Positions 43,825 to 54,868 of a stretch of 64,000 bases of DNA are shown here, piece after piece. Each line of letters starts with the position of its first letter. Position 1 is the stretch's first letter. Position numbers and translations under genes: made by a program. Under the pieces are notes generated by a model. It made no database searches. It was not told the origin of the DNA and saw only the letters and a program-made list of their open reading frames with translations. The DNA lies in assembly GCA_003313425.1 (NCBI GenBank), contig NHZP01000014.1, positions 1 to 64,000 on the forward strand. The letters run 5' to 3'. The stretch is from Pseudopyrenochaeta lycopersici. Lineage: Eukaryota; Ascomycota; Dothideomycetes; Pleosporales; Pseudopyrenochaetaceae.

Positions 43825-45876
43825 GTCAATTTGAGCAGTCTGAAGTGGTTGTGCCGCACTACCCAAACGCCGTTTCCCTGGCGTAGCAGGCAGTTTTATC
43901 CATAGTGAACTACTGAAGCTTGCAAGAGACGTTGGATGCCGAAGAGGCTCAGCAAAGATCCTACCGCCCCAGAATGACAGAAGAAAGCGCCGGGTGTGTT
44001 TCAAGTCATTAGGCTACCCATCAATACGGTCCTCGCCACACAGACGATCATTTTCTTCGAGTTGAAATTCTTACCTCGTCCAAACTCAATACGAACAACG
44101 TTGGCTCCCGTTCGAGGCGGAGCTGGGCTTTGGGAAGGAGGCTGCAGGGGCGGGCTGAACGGGTCTCTGCGCATGCGAAAACGTGGAGTGATACCCACAC
44201 GAAAATGATTTTCTTACCTTTCCTAGAATCGAGTCCAACATTTGTGGCTTTAGTTCTGGTTCCGATTTGCAGGATATAGCGCGAAGGAACACCAAGCGTC
44301 GCAAAGCTCAGATCAGAAGATCAGAAAAGACGTCACTAAGATCAGACGTGGGGGCGAGGGCGCAAGTGGGGTCATACCAAAGGCATGCGGCAGAGCATCG
44401 GTGTCCGATTGCTGGATCTGAAGCAAGCCATTTCTGTTGTAGATCCTGCACTATATTTAACTGTAAGATTTGCACAGGCAAAAAGCACGTGCCCCCTAAA
44501 TATAGCCTTGATCGATCGTAGCAACACTGTAATTTCCTATAGAGTATTAGCTGATCCATGAAATGGGAAGCGCTTGAATTAGCTATGCTAACTCCACAAT
44601 CCCATAACGCATATCATATCGATCACAGCAATGCAACGGAAAGCAGCGCGAGCGGTGTTAGCAGTCAACCTCGTTCTATGGCTGGCACAAAGAGAAATCA
44701 CGTTGGCAGCGACTACAACAACCGCGGGAGTCACATACAACAAAAGAAGGTACTCGATGCGAGGTTTCCGCGACTGCTGCCGATGGTAAGGCAGACAGGA
44801 GCACTCGAACGCACAGTAATGTGTTGAATGCGCCTAGCGGGGCGAATGGCGCTTAATTGGTAGCATTACTAATGAGGAAATGATTTCATCGGACCGTTTC
44901 CGTCGTTCAAACTTGGCTAATTTGCTTCACCAATCCAACGAAATTCTTCATTTTGTTGCCGTTTGAGGCAAAAGTAGTGGAGCAGATCTGAGGAGTGGGG
45001 CTAAAACCTATTAATACATGTTGGTTGGCCAAGTTTCCTGTGCTTATTAGGTACCTAAGCTACTTCTAGCACAACGCGATAACTAAACCGCCGAGGGCTT
45101 GAAGGATTTTTGCTTATGCACGCGAATTCTATAGCTAGTATTGAGGCTGATGACAGACTGGCCGTCCCTACACCAAAACATCATCAAAGTTCTTTCTTAT
45201 TAAAGTATGGCCGAACAAAACTATGGGCTGAGTACGTGCACAAAAACAGCCGAGTCATCCGTGCCTGTGTCGACCCATTTCCCGATTCCGAACACCTTGC
45301 AAAGCCACTCTATGAATGAGAAATCTGCATACCTGTAGAGATATCGGGCCTGCGCCTTTTTTTCCGGAAATTCCTGGGCCCGTCAAGGCGTATCGCGGCC
45401 GACGAAAATATCGATATTCGTATTGGTCACGGAGGCGATGACGGCATTCACTGATATCGGCGTCTGGTCGTACACCAACAGCGGTAAGTTACTGTGTAGT
45501 GATATAGCACGAAACATGAGTACTCTGCGCTGTCTGAACAACAAATTTTTGCCTTGGTATAGAATTTTATAGCAATAACTGTTGTACGTAGCTCTAGCGC
45601 TTTATTTTAATTTAAGGCGCATTCAGTGTTCTTTGTAGATTACACAAATTTGTGCCTTGTGTATAAATGTACTGAACAAATATGAAAATGCTCCTGCCTA
45701 AATGATGTGTACCCAATACAAACGTGAATTACCACCAAGTTGTCCTAAACTTGTCATTTTAATTGCTAACTATCTGCTGCACCTCATGGCTTATTTCTAC
45801 TAGGAGTCTAAAATACAGCGACAATTTATGACAGTCTTAGAACTTCAAATTTGGTTGCAACTATCGTACGCCTACA
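43825..45876. other. Intergenic, upstream of the bZIP-ankyrin gene
   Basis: Promoter region of the regulator plus decayed DNA. TGACGT occurs on the minus strand at about 44328-44333 (AGTGACGTCTT). Short frames at 44.6-45.3 kb lack motifs. Confidence 0.4.
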
Positions 45877-46840
45877 TCAAACCATATAATCCCTCGCCAT
45901 TCTCCAGAAATCCCCCACAAATTCACCGCCTTCTTCCACATACTGGACAAATCCATCGTACTTTCCAATCGTATCAATCTCGCATATAATATACTCAACC
46001 ACTAGTTTCCTCAGGTCGTTCAGAGTTCCGTCCTCACTTCTATTCGGTAGATCGGAACTCGAGTACGCATATCTCGCGAGCTCAATGATATCTCCTATGT
46101 GCTTTGGGTACAACTTGAATTGCAAGAGCGTTTTGTGCAGCTTGTCGAGAGTTAGTGCTTTGAGTGGCGCTATCAAACGTATATGCGCAAAACAGTAGAG
46201 CCGTGCATGGGCAAGCAGGACTGGCGTGAAGTTTTGGTCCTCGGAACTGTTGGCTATGGGTTGGAAGTGCTGCAATATGAGAGTTTTAGGACCGCTATCT
46301 ATCAGGTAGGTTCGGCTGTCGAAATGAGCCCTTAGCGGGGCTCTTGAGATGGGTATTACTTCGTATTGAGCCTCAGGAGCTTCCACACACGGGGCCTTCT
46401 CGTCTGGTTGAGGTTCTTGGGGGTACCCTATATATGCAGTTCGCCCCTTCTTTTTCTTCCCTTTTATGAATGGAGTCCCCCGATCACCACCACTCCAGCT
46501 ACGGTTATGTTCGGCGGATGTAGAGCCCGGGATCGGTAGAAGTTCTTCCCATGGAGGTACGGTATAATCCCCGCGGTAAGCGTACTCGCAAAACCGGATG
46601 AAATCATCGACCTTAACATCTTCGATCTTTGCACATCGTTTTTCAGATTCTTCCATTCCGCTATTGATAAGTGCATCTAGTTGCGGGCTAGTAGCAGCAA
46701 TCGCAGCTGCATGGACTATGATGGGCTTCCCTTCCTGACCAATGAAGAAGGTGAATTGGTGTGATTGGATGAACCTGGGGGGCTTAGCTCAGCTAAATCA
46801 ACATCAGGAATGGAACGAACGCCTCGAACGTAGGGGCCAT
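45877..46840 (-). CDS. BTB/POZ-domain protein
   Basis: Exon 2 (46774-45877) encodes a BTB fold: FTFFIGQEGKPIIVHAAAIA, ATSPQLDALINSGMEESEKR, then IEDVKVDDFIRFCEYAYRGD, the typical fungal BTB core. A linker with a Lys-rich patch (KGKKKKGR) and an all-helical C-terminal region (LLAHARLYCFAHIRLIAPLK) follow, as in many ascomycete BTB proteins. The best start is ATG 46840 (MAPTFEA) joined by a 46-bp intron (46775-46820, weak donor GTTCGT, acceptor CCCCAG), which gives 305 aa in frame. Without that splice the 5' end is blocked by stops, so a frameshifted start is the alternative. BTB domains mediate dimerisation and often recruit Cul3 ligases; the substrate is unknown. Its place in the cluster may be coincidental. 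Confidence 0.78.
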
Positions 46841-48052
46841 TTCTGCTAAAAGGAACTCTGGTGACTTCTAAAGAGAAGGGATAGGGAATCTAATTCTTAA
46901 TGGAAATCAATCAGCATAGCGGTGGGCTTAAGAAGGCGTACAAGAAGATTCGGGTTGTACAGCAAACACCAAGGTGCTACGCGTTGACTAGCTGTTTAAG
47001 GCTGACAATGTAACACAGCATCACTACTACATGCCATAGAGTACACAGCGTTTGTTGCTGGAATTTACTGACTGCATCTGGCCTCAAAACTCAATTTCCT
47101 ACGCATTTGACGTAAGGCAATCACTAAGCGGAGAATTGGCCCAAAGGATCTGAAAGAGCGCCTGAAATATCGTATGATCACCGCCGTCCAGAGTTGAATA
47201 ACATTTGCCCTTGTCTTGATCCACAACGTGCTGTTGCCTAATGCGTAGTACAAGCGTTGTGCCCTGCAGCAGTAGTGCACATAATTAGCCCTTATCTTTA
47301 AGTCAGCTTTGCAGGAGAGAATCTCGACTCGACTCTTAGCTATCGCTACAATGACAATTGTACCAACAAACATCGCTACTTCTAAGTTTGGGTTCACTCA
47401 GCCTGTAGATATTTACAATCCAAGTCTCTCTAAGCAGAAATTAACTCATGTAATTTCAAGAAAATATTTAATGTCCCTAATCAGGATAAAATTTATTACG
47501 CACCAAATTCCAGGGTGGTGTTCTTCTAGACTCTTTTTTTTTTTTGGATTGGCCTATGTGGCATTTTTAGAATTGATTCTACTTCCGGGTATTAATTCAC
47601 AGACAACTTTCAAAGTCACTTTTTATTAAAAAAATTCCGCAAATATAGTCCTAGTTAACCAAACCCCAATACGCACTTATTATGCAGAAAAATCTAAACC
47701 CTGCTTTTGTAAAAAAAATCGTAATGTTGATCAACCTTCGCTAGTGATTGCCAAGGAATGCGATATCTGATTGCTGTTCCGTGTATGTATCAGGGTGCCG
47801 TCTGAAACCCTATATTTTCTGACATGTATTTTCTGACAGTTAGTGTTCTGCTTTTGCCTTTCATTCTGCATTATGGATCCTGTTTTCTAAGTCGCAGCAT
47901 GAAAATAAAACATTTCTATAATCTATCGACTAAACTGAAAAGAGATGGATATCAAGCAGAAAAAGAGAAAGACCGATCTGACAACCCGCTATGCAACATA
48001 CAAATTACAGAAAAAATCTAGCTTCCTCAGACAATAAAAGGAAAAGAATGTT
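46841..48052. other. Intergenic, AT-rich
   Basis: No coding evidence. Contains a T13 run at about 47531-47543 and lies downstream of the FAS beta gene. Confidence 0.45.
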
Positions 48053-51000
48053 CTAGGAACCAATGGCCTCAACAATTACTGCAGGCTTCTTCTGCTCATC
48101 GGTCCCCGGAACCCATGCCTCCAACTCATCCCAGCGTCCCAAAATGCCATCTACGACCTCCGAACCCGTCAGCCTCCGTACATCCTCCAGATAGCTGCGC
48201 GAGACCTCGAACGGCCGCGCTGTTACATTAGGCACGTATCGCCCCCGTAGCTTCTCTAAGTCGACCGCTCGGCGCCGGATGAAGCGCGAGAGATGGTGGC
48301 GGAACGGTGCGACGCCCGCGCGCAAATACGAGCTGTGGAAAGGCACGTCGATGCCTGGAAGCGGAATCGTGGCTTTACCGCGTTGCAGGGGCGCTGTTAT
48401 CGAGCCGCACTTCCGTTGTTGTCGTGCAAAAGCCGTTTCAATCAATTGGCGGAGGGGCTGGTGGCCTTGTTGCTCCTTTTGGACGAGGTCACGGAGGTGG
48501 ATGGAACTTTCGGAGTGTGCGCGATCGAGAATGTCTCCCAAGCACTTGAGAGCACAGTGCTGCAGGGGAGAAAGAAAAAAGTTAGTCACGGAGACAGTGA
48601 AGGGTGGTTTTAGGTGAAGCTTACCTGACCAGCGCAGATATATTGTTGACCTTCGACGTTATAATTCACTACTTCAATTAGTGATGAGGTAGCCGCTGCA
48701 ATCTCCTTAACAAGCAGATTTAGGGTAGCGCCGTCAAAATTTGGTACACGGCTAGGATTAACTGCAACCATGGCGAAATCCGAGCGTCCTGCTTCGTCGC
48801 GTTTGACCGCATACTGCATTGTGAGCCCACGGTAGAAGACGATCGACATCAGTTCCTCGATAGCAGCAACGTCAACTACAGCACACAGGGCCGAGTACTC
48901 TCCGAGAGAATGTCCGGCGAAATAACTCTCAGCAGACACCACGCCGCGGGATTGCAAGTCCCTGAAAGCGGCAATTTCCATTAGTGTCAGTGCCGGTTGG
49001 GTGAACTGTGTTGCTGAAAGAAGGCCCTCTGGGCTCGAAAACGTCAGTGAAGGTGAAAATTCGTTGATTCCTGGGAATACAGGTCGTTTTCGAGTCGTGC
49101 CATCAGGGGCAATGTCGAGGAAAGCGAGGTCCATGTAATGCTGTCGCACACGTCGACCATTGCGGCCACCAAACTGAACTACGTGCTCCTTAGGGTTATT
49201 CTTGACAATATCGGTGATGGAAAAGCCGTAGTTGTTCAAAAAGTGTTGGTCCGCCCGGTCCCAGACTTCACGGGCAGCCTCGCTCGTGGCATAGAGGTCC
49301 ATGCCCATGCCGACACGTTGACTGCCTTGCCCTGTGAAGACGAATGCAGTTCTGCCGTTTTCGATCTCTGCTTCGCCTATGAGTACAGTCTCTTCGGACT
49401 CCGACTTTACCGCTTTGATCTTGATGATCTTTTGGCCGCCTTTCATACCAATATGTTCGGATAGGACCTTTAGCTTCTCCCCTGGTAGTACCATTCCCAC
49501 AAATGAGCAGTGAAACGACCTGAAGCTCGAAGGGTCTGAGGAGCACATGTGACGCTCAATCAAAAGTCGTACACGCGCACTTGTGTGCATTCCATGGGTA
49601 ATTGTGCCCGGCAACGCAAGGTATTGTGAGAGAGCTGATGACAAATGAATAGGATTGAGGTCGCCGGATGCTACTGCATACTCCTTGTTAGAAGTTGGTA
49701 CTTGTAGTGTGAAATCGGGAAGAGCGACCGGGCTGGCGAACATGACTGGAGCTTGTTCAAGTTGGCCGTAACGGTGGAGGTAGCTTGACACAGGGTTGCC
49801 TTTTGAGATCGCTCCAACGTAGGAAACAGTTGCAACTCGCACACCTGTTCCCTGCGAAACTTTGGTAACCACGTCTCCAGAGACGACAATCTCATCCGAT
49901 GTATGGCGTGTTTCCCACTTGAAGATCAATTTCGCGCCTACACACAGCATTTCAACGAAAGCGTTGTCGAATAGTAACCAGTCCTTTGCAAGGAGCACCT
50001 GAATCTGGCCTGCTGAACTGATCTGCAACTCCATAGGGGCCTCATCTTTAACCTGAAAGCAGTTCTCCTGGTCGAAGTAGCTCCCACGGATGAGGAACTG
50101 ACTGCAGACCTCCATAATGAGTTGATCTTCACGAAATAGGTGTGCCACTACTTCAACCATCTTTCCGGACGCCTGTATCACGACTGCTGTAACGCGTGAT
50201 TTGGTTTCCACAATGTCGTCTTCTGCTAAGGGTCGGACTCCTGGCTTGAGGTGGAAACTGTTAGAGACATGAACGAGGTCCAGTAAATTTCCTGATAGGT
50301 CATGCGCAAGCAGTGGCTCGACAAGTGGTTTCCATGCAGCTACCATGGCGTAGTCCATGGGTGCTTGCAGACTGTCTCCAAAACGCACTTCAGGGCATTT
50401 CAAAGCACGTGTGAATTGCTTCAAGCTCTTTGCAGTGATTCTTGTTGGGCCTTGAAGGTATTCGTCGCGGATGGAGTGTTTTTCCGTCAAAGCATGACCG
50501 AGCCAGACCTGGCGGTAGAAATCCCGAATCCGTTCATTTCGGCCGTCGACGATCTCATGTATCGGTGCATAGCCACTTTCGGGGACATAGCGAAACTTGA
50601 GCAATAGCTCCGCATTACCCTTGTCTGTTGTGAGATTTCCGAGTATACGAAGCTCAATCACGTTATCAACCAAGAGCTCGACCCGGACGGCTTGTACTGG
50701 ACCATCTGGGACGATGGAAACGTGGACACAGTTTGGTCCGACATCAGAAAATACTGTTCGCCTCCCCTTTAGGATCCGTCCCATGGGATTCTCAACTACA
50801 CTGCTGCCTTGCACAAAGGTTTTGCTGGTGAAGAAGGCTTGCCGCCAATTTCCAAAGCTTGCACCAATATCAGCTATTCGTTGGTCCATATAGTTCTCCT
50901 CAGGAAGACCGAAGCACTCGATGAACGGCAAGTCAACTTGGCCCTCGAGAAGCCTGTCAATGTAGCTGTCATGCAGGCCAGCGAGGATATCTTTAATCGG

Positions 51001-54000
51001 CTCGTCAACCTTGGTTGAGTGGCGGACCGCGACCGGCCCTTGCAGAATACAGACACGGCGCACGTCTTGATCGACGACAGAGTCCAAGTCCTCCGATTGC
51101 CAAAGCGAGTCTTTCTTGAACCATGTCTCGAAATTTTCGTCCAGGATGGGAACGAATGGAACGGGTTTCTGGCCCTTTCGCCGACACAATGCGAGAAATA
51201 ACTGGACGTCTTGGTAGCTCATGAGATCTTCGTCCATGGAGGGAAAATTAGCAAAGAGACGTTCCATGGAAGCCTCGGGATCATCGAGGTCAGCGTAACT
51301 TGGAACTGCCGGCGGTTGGAATGTCTGAGTAGTGAATCGAGATGCGGCTTGGTGGATGAAGTCGTGCACCAATGTTCGAAAAGACTCATCAATCCACTGC
51401 TTTCGAGAAGGAACGTAGGTCAATGCAACCAGCCTCGAGACAACTTCGCAGTAGGTCATCTCATCAAGACCAACAGCTTTGCTCTTTGTCTTGCTCCATC
51501 CAAACCAAACTTTGTGCGCATCGGCGTTCAAACGGCTGATGATGTAGTTCCGTTTCTGCTTGAGAATCTGGGCCCTCTTGGGCTTGTCCGAGATGCTGAA
51601 AATGGTCTTGTCCAGTTCGGCCCAGAGCAACACACAGTCAGTTGCCAACTTATGGATAGGTTCGCCCATCTCGGAAATGACAGTGATAACTCCACCGACA
51701 GCGCCGTCGTAAGTTCTCGACCATTGTGAGTCATCCACACCCTGAGCTGCGACGATAGCCTGTTTGACAGCAGGGCTAGTCATGGCCTCCTTTGCAACCA
51801 TAACTCGGCTGCCGAGTAAGATGCCGTCGAAGGGCATCAAAGGGAGATGCAGCTTGCTCGACCACTCGCCAGTCAGGTAGGGGAAAGAGGAGTCGGCATC
51901 CCCCATGCCACTGCCAGCGATAAGCACAATGTTTTCACATCTCCGAATCGCGCCGTACATGCGCTCGATGGGCTGGTGGAAATCCTCAAATGAGTGATGG
52001 CCACCTCCTCGACCCCCTGTCCATTGAAGAATGATGGGAAAATGGGGATTCGCCTTGGCTATATCCAGGACCTGATGTATGGCGCTGATGTTGCCAGGCT
52101 TGAAGCTGATATGCTTTAGCCCGGGAAATGTTTTGATGTAGTCATTTGCCACCTCCAGCGACGGTACACCGGCGCCAAAAGTCAGGCCATCAATGGGCAG
52201 GCCCTCCTCGGAGCTCAGGCGTCGGAGTAGCGGGATTTGCCAGCGTAGAGCCGTTGGATTCGCATATATCAAGTTGCAAGTAATACCACGCCCCGAGGAT
52301 ATTGCTTGAGCCACCTTGCGCAGAGCGGTTTCAAGAGCAGCGGGCTGATGATAACCACCAACAGCGAACTCGATATGAAACCCAGCATTCATCGTTGCTG
52401 CGACGAAGTCCACACTGCATGTTGTAGGGGTCATACCAGCAACCATCACAGGGGGCAAGCCCAAAAGCCTGCTCATCTTGGTGCTCACAATGGTGCGAGA
52501 GCCCACTGTGCGTACCACCCGAGGGGCATACTGCTGGGCCCAAGAAGGCTCAACTACCAGGCGTCTCTGTAAGAGTTCAGCGGTTCCTCCAAAGTCGAAA
52601 CCACAACCGTTCAGCTCTGTAGCAAGAATCACACGAACACCCTTCCCGTAGCTGATGGAATGCACAAGGCCGCCGGCACCATTACCGCCACGTCCCGGGC
52701 CGAAATCGAGCACATGGGTAGGTTTTGAACTTGAGCAGATGGGGATCCAGTGTAGCTGCTCTTCGGTGATTAAGCGGACGAGCTCGGGTACGATGTTATG
52801 ATACCCACGGCTGCGAAGATCTTCAGGTTTCGAGGTTGTCGTGTATACAGCACAGCCAAGGTCGGAACCACGCATCTGAACGCCCATTCCATGTGCATCT
52901 TGTAAGATTTTTGGTGTTGCTGCAGCGAGATAGCTGCTGTGGAAAGGGGCAGATACAGGAAGAAAGGAATTTGCGACTTGTGGTTTCCGTTTGTCGAATG
53001 GAACTCGGGCCTGAATGTCATTGGGCGAGGCTTTAAGAGCGCGCAAGCGAACGTTCAAAGTGTGTAGCGATGTGGGAGGGCCGACCAGAACAAAATTTGA
53101 TGGCCCATTGCGGAGACCAAGCTCGATAGCCTCGCGCGGAGATATTTGCGCGTTCACCTGGGTGATGAGTGCGTTGATTCTGGAGAGCGGCAGATGGCGT
53201 ACGCTCAGCATTGGACTCGGGGAGCCTTCTCCGTGGTCTTCTGCATCTTTTACCAGGATTGGCGGCAAGGAGACCAGCGAAAAGGCTTCTTGACTCCGCA
53301 CGCCGATCGAGAACAAAAGTGACAGGGCATTGATTGAAATGGAATGGAATGAGTCCCAATCCGAGGATGCGGCGACGAAGGCAGCCACAATTATGCCCTG
53401 CGAATGGCCAGAAGCCACGCGGAAAAGGCTGACGAGCTTCGAAGGTGCAATTCTCAATATACGGGAGATTGCGTAAAAACAGGTCAGTTGCAACAGGCCG
53501 ACTAGCGGGAAGCTGACGGGAGCGGATGTGAGATAGGATATGGCAGGCCGCGTGTCGGCGTCGGGGTTCGTGACCCAACTGAGAATATCGAGGCCATTGG
53601 GGAAATATGGGCGGAACTCATCGCGGTTGGCCAGGTCCTGCAAATGAGCAGTGGCGCGCCAGAGCAGTGGTGCAACCAGTGGCTGGTAGAGTTGATGTAG
53701 AGTTTGGAGGGTGTCCAAACAGGTGTCATGGCCCTGGCCACCGAAAACGGCAAATATTCGTGCTCTATCTTCGCTGGCTGCATCTAGCAGGGCCGAGGTC
53801 GACGGCGTTGGTGGAGGGCACGGTGAGCCCAATAGGTGAGAAACGCGAATCATGGTGGAAATAAGCGTTGTTTTCTCGCTAGGCTCGACTGGCAGGGCTG
53901 CAGCAACAGAGTGTACATCGTCGCCGCCGCCGCCGAATTCGCGCTCAAAGGTCGACTGCAGGGCAGCGAGCAGCTCAATGAGAGCATCTCGGTCGCCATG

Positions 54001-54408
54001 GTCGTCGAATTCGCAGTCCTGGGCTTCGATTTGTTGGAGCACAAAAGCGGCAAATTGGGCGAGCAGCGTCGCCTCATCGACGGGCGCGCTGTCAGCAGGC
54101 GCGTCGCGGCTAGCGAGGAAGTCTCGGCGCAGGGACTTGGCGAGACGGCGGACAGTGGGCGGGAGGTGGAGCGGCAGGCGGAGCGGCTGGCGGAGCGGCG
54201 GGCTGGTCTTGGTGGGGACATAGCTCAGCAGCGACACACTGGTCCCAGCAGTTGAGCTGGACCGGTCTGAATTGTCTGAATTATCTGAACTGTCTACTTT
54301 GTCTGAAGTGTCTGAATTGTCCAACTTGTCTAAACTGTATGCATGGTCTGGGGGAGGATGCAGAGAATGCATGGTGCGGTTGGGCGGCTGCGGCTGGGCT
54401 GTGGGCAA
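48053..54408 (-). CDS. Fatty acid synthase beta subunit (ToxC-like)
   Basis: Exon 1 54408-48625 and exon 2 48559-48053 (65-bp intron, GTAAGC...CCTGCAG, branch GACTAAC) give 2,096 aa, the normal length for fungal FAS beta. Domains appear in family order. Acetyltransferase: VASGHSQGIIVAAF. FMN enoyl reductase: PPVMVAGMTPTTCSVDFVAA, then EFAVGGYHQ. Dehydratase hot dog: SGDLNPIHLS and TITHGMHTSA. Malonyl/palmitoyl transferase: FTGQGSQRVGMGM and YFAGHSLGEYSAL. All catalytic motifs are present, so the enzyme should work with an alpha subunit not found in this window. Position beside an NRPS on a shared promoter suggests a dedicated pathway enzyme rather than housekeeping FAS, as for TOXC, which helps make the decanoyl side chain of HC-toxin. 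The N-terminus has a Ser/Asp repeat and two possible starts (54408 or 54372). Confidence 0.95.
54252..54325 (-). repeat. Imperfect 9-bp repeat in the FAS beta 5' coding region
   Basis: On the plus strand about seven copies of a TGTCTGAAT-like 9-mer (TTGTCTGAA, TTATCTGAA, CTGTCTACT, TTGTCTGAA, GTGTCTGAA, TTGTCCAAC, TTGTCTAAA) follow each other. They encode a Ser-Asp-x repeat (SDTSDKVDSSDNSDNSD) near residue 33-48 of the FAS beta subunit, just before the conserved N-terminal domain. Confidence 0.7.
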
Positions 54409-54868
54409 CGGGCAGTTGGCTCGGGCGGGGGGGCACCCCTAATGAACGGAACCGAGGTGGGGGCGGAAGCTAACAATAGCACCTTCCGTGCGTCGCGCCT
54501 CACAAGCTTTCTGATCCCTCTCACGTCAGTTACTTTGTCACTCGTAACTCTCTCACTACTCTCACCACAGCCCCTTCCTCCCCCCCACAAGGCCTCCCAA
54601 TTACACAGCCGCATCCATCGCGTGCGAGATCTGGCCCGCGATGCAGCTCCAATATTTGCATGTCTTGCCCGCCGTGCCCATCGTGCCTATTATGCTTGTC
54701 TCACAACGGTGCCTTTACTCACCATATCCATCTAAGCTGCCAAAGTGACATTGATTCACCATCTTTCTCCTTAGTACTTCCTTGATACCCTGATACCCTG
54801 ATACCCATTCTCCGCCTTAATATTAAAAAGATTAATTCGGTAAGAATACCACATTAAAACAGCTAACA
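54409..54868. promoter_or_regulatory. Shared bidirectional promoter of FAS beta and NRPS
   Basis: Only 460 bp separate the divergent start codons of the FAS beta and NRPS genes, so both must be driven from here, fitting co-regulation. It contains TCACGTCA at 54521-54528, a run of three TGATACCC units at about 54783-54807, and an A/T-rich segment (TTAATATTAAAAAGATTAA) 30-50 bases before the NRPS ATG. Confidence 0.75.
54521..54528 (-). promoter_or_regulatory. TGACGTGA motif (Api-box-like, CRE-like)
   Basis: The plus strand reads TCACGTCA, i.e. TGACGTGA on the minus strand. From memory, this 8-mer is the motif described as Api-box in promoters of the apicidin cluster; it is also close to the bZIP CRE site TGACGTCA. 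It lies about 110 bases upstream of the FAS start and about 340 bases upstream of the NRPS start. By chance about two copies are expected in the whole window on both strands; other copies occur at 18982 and 43522. Confidence 0.45.
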
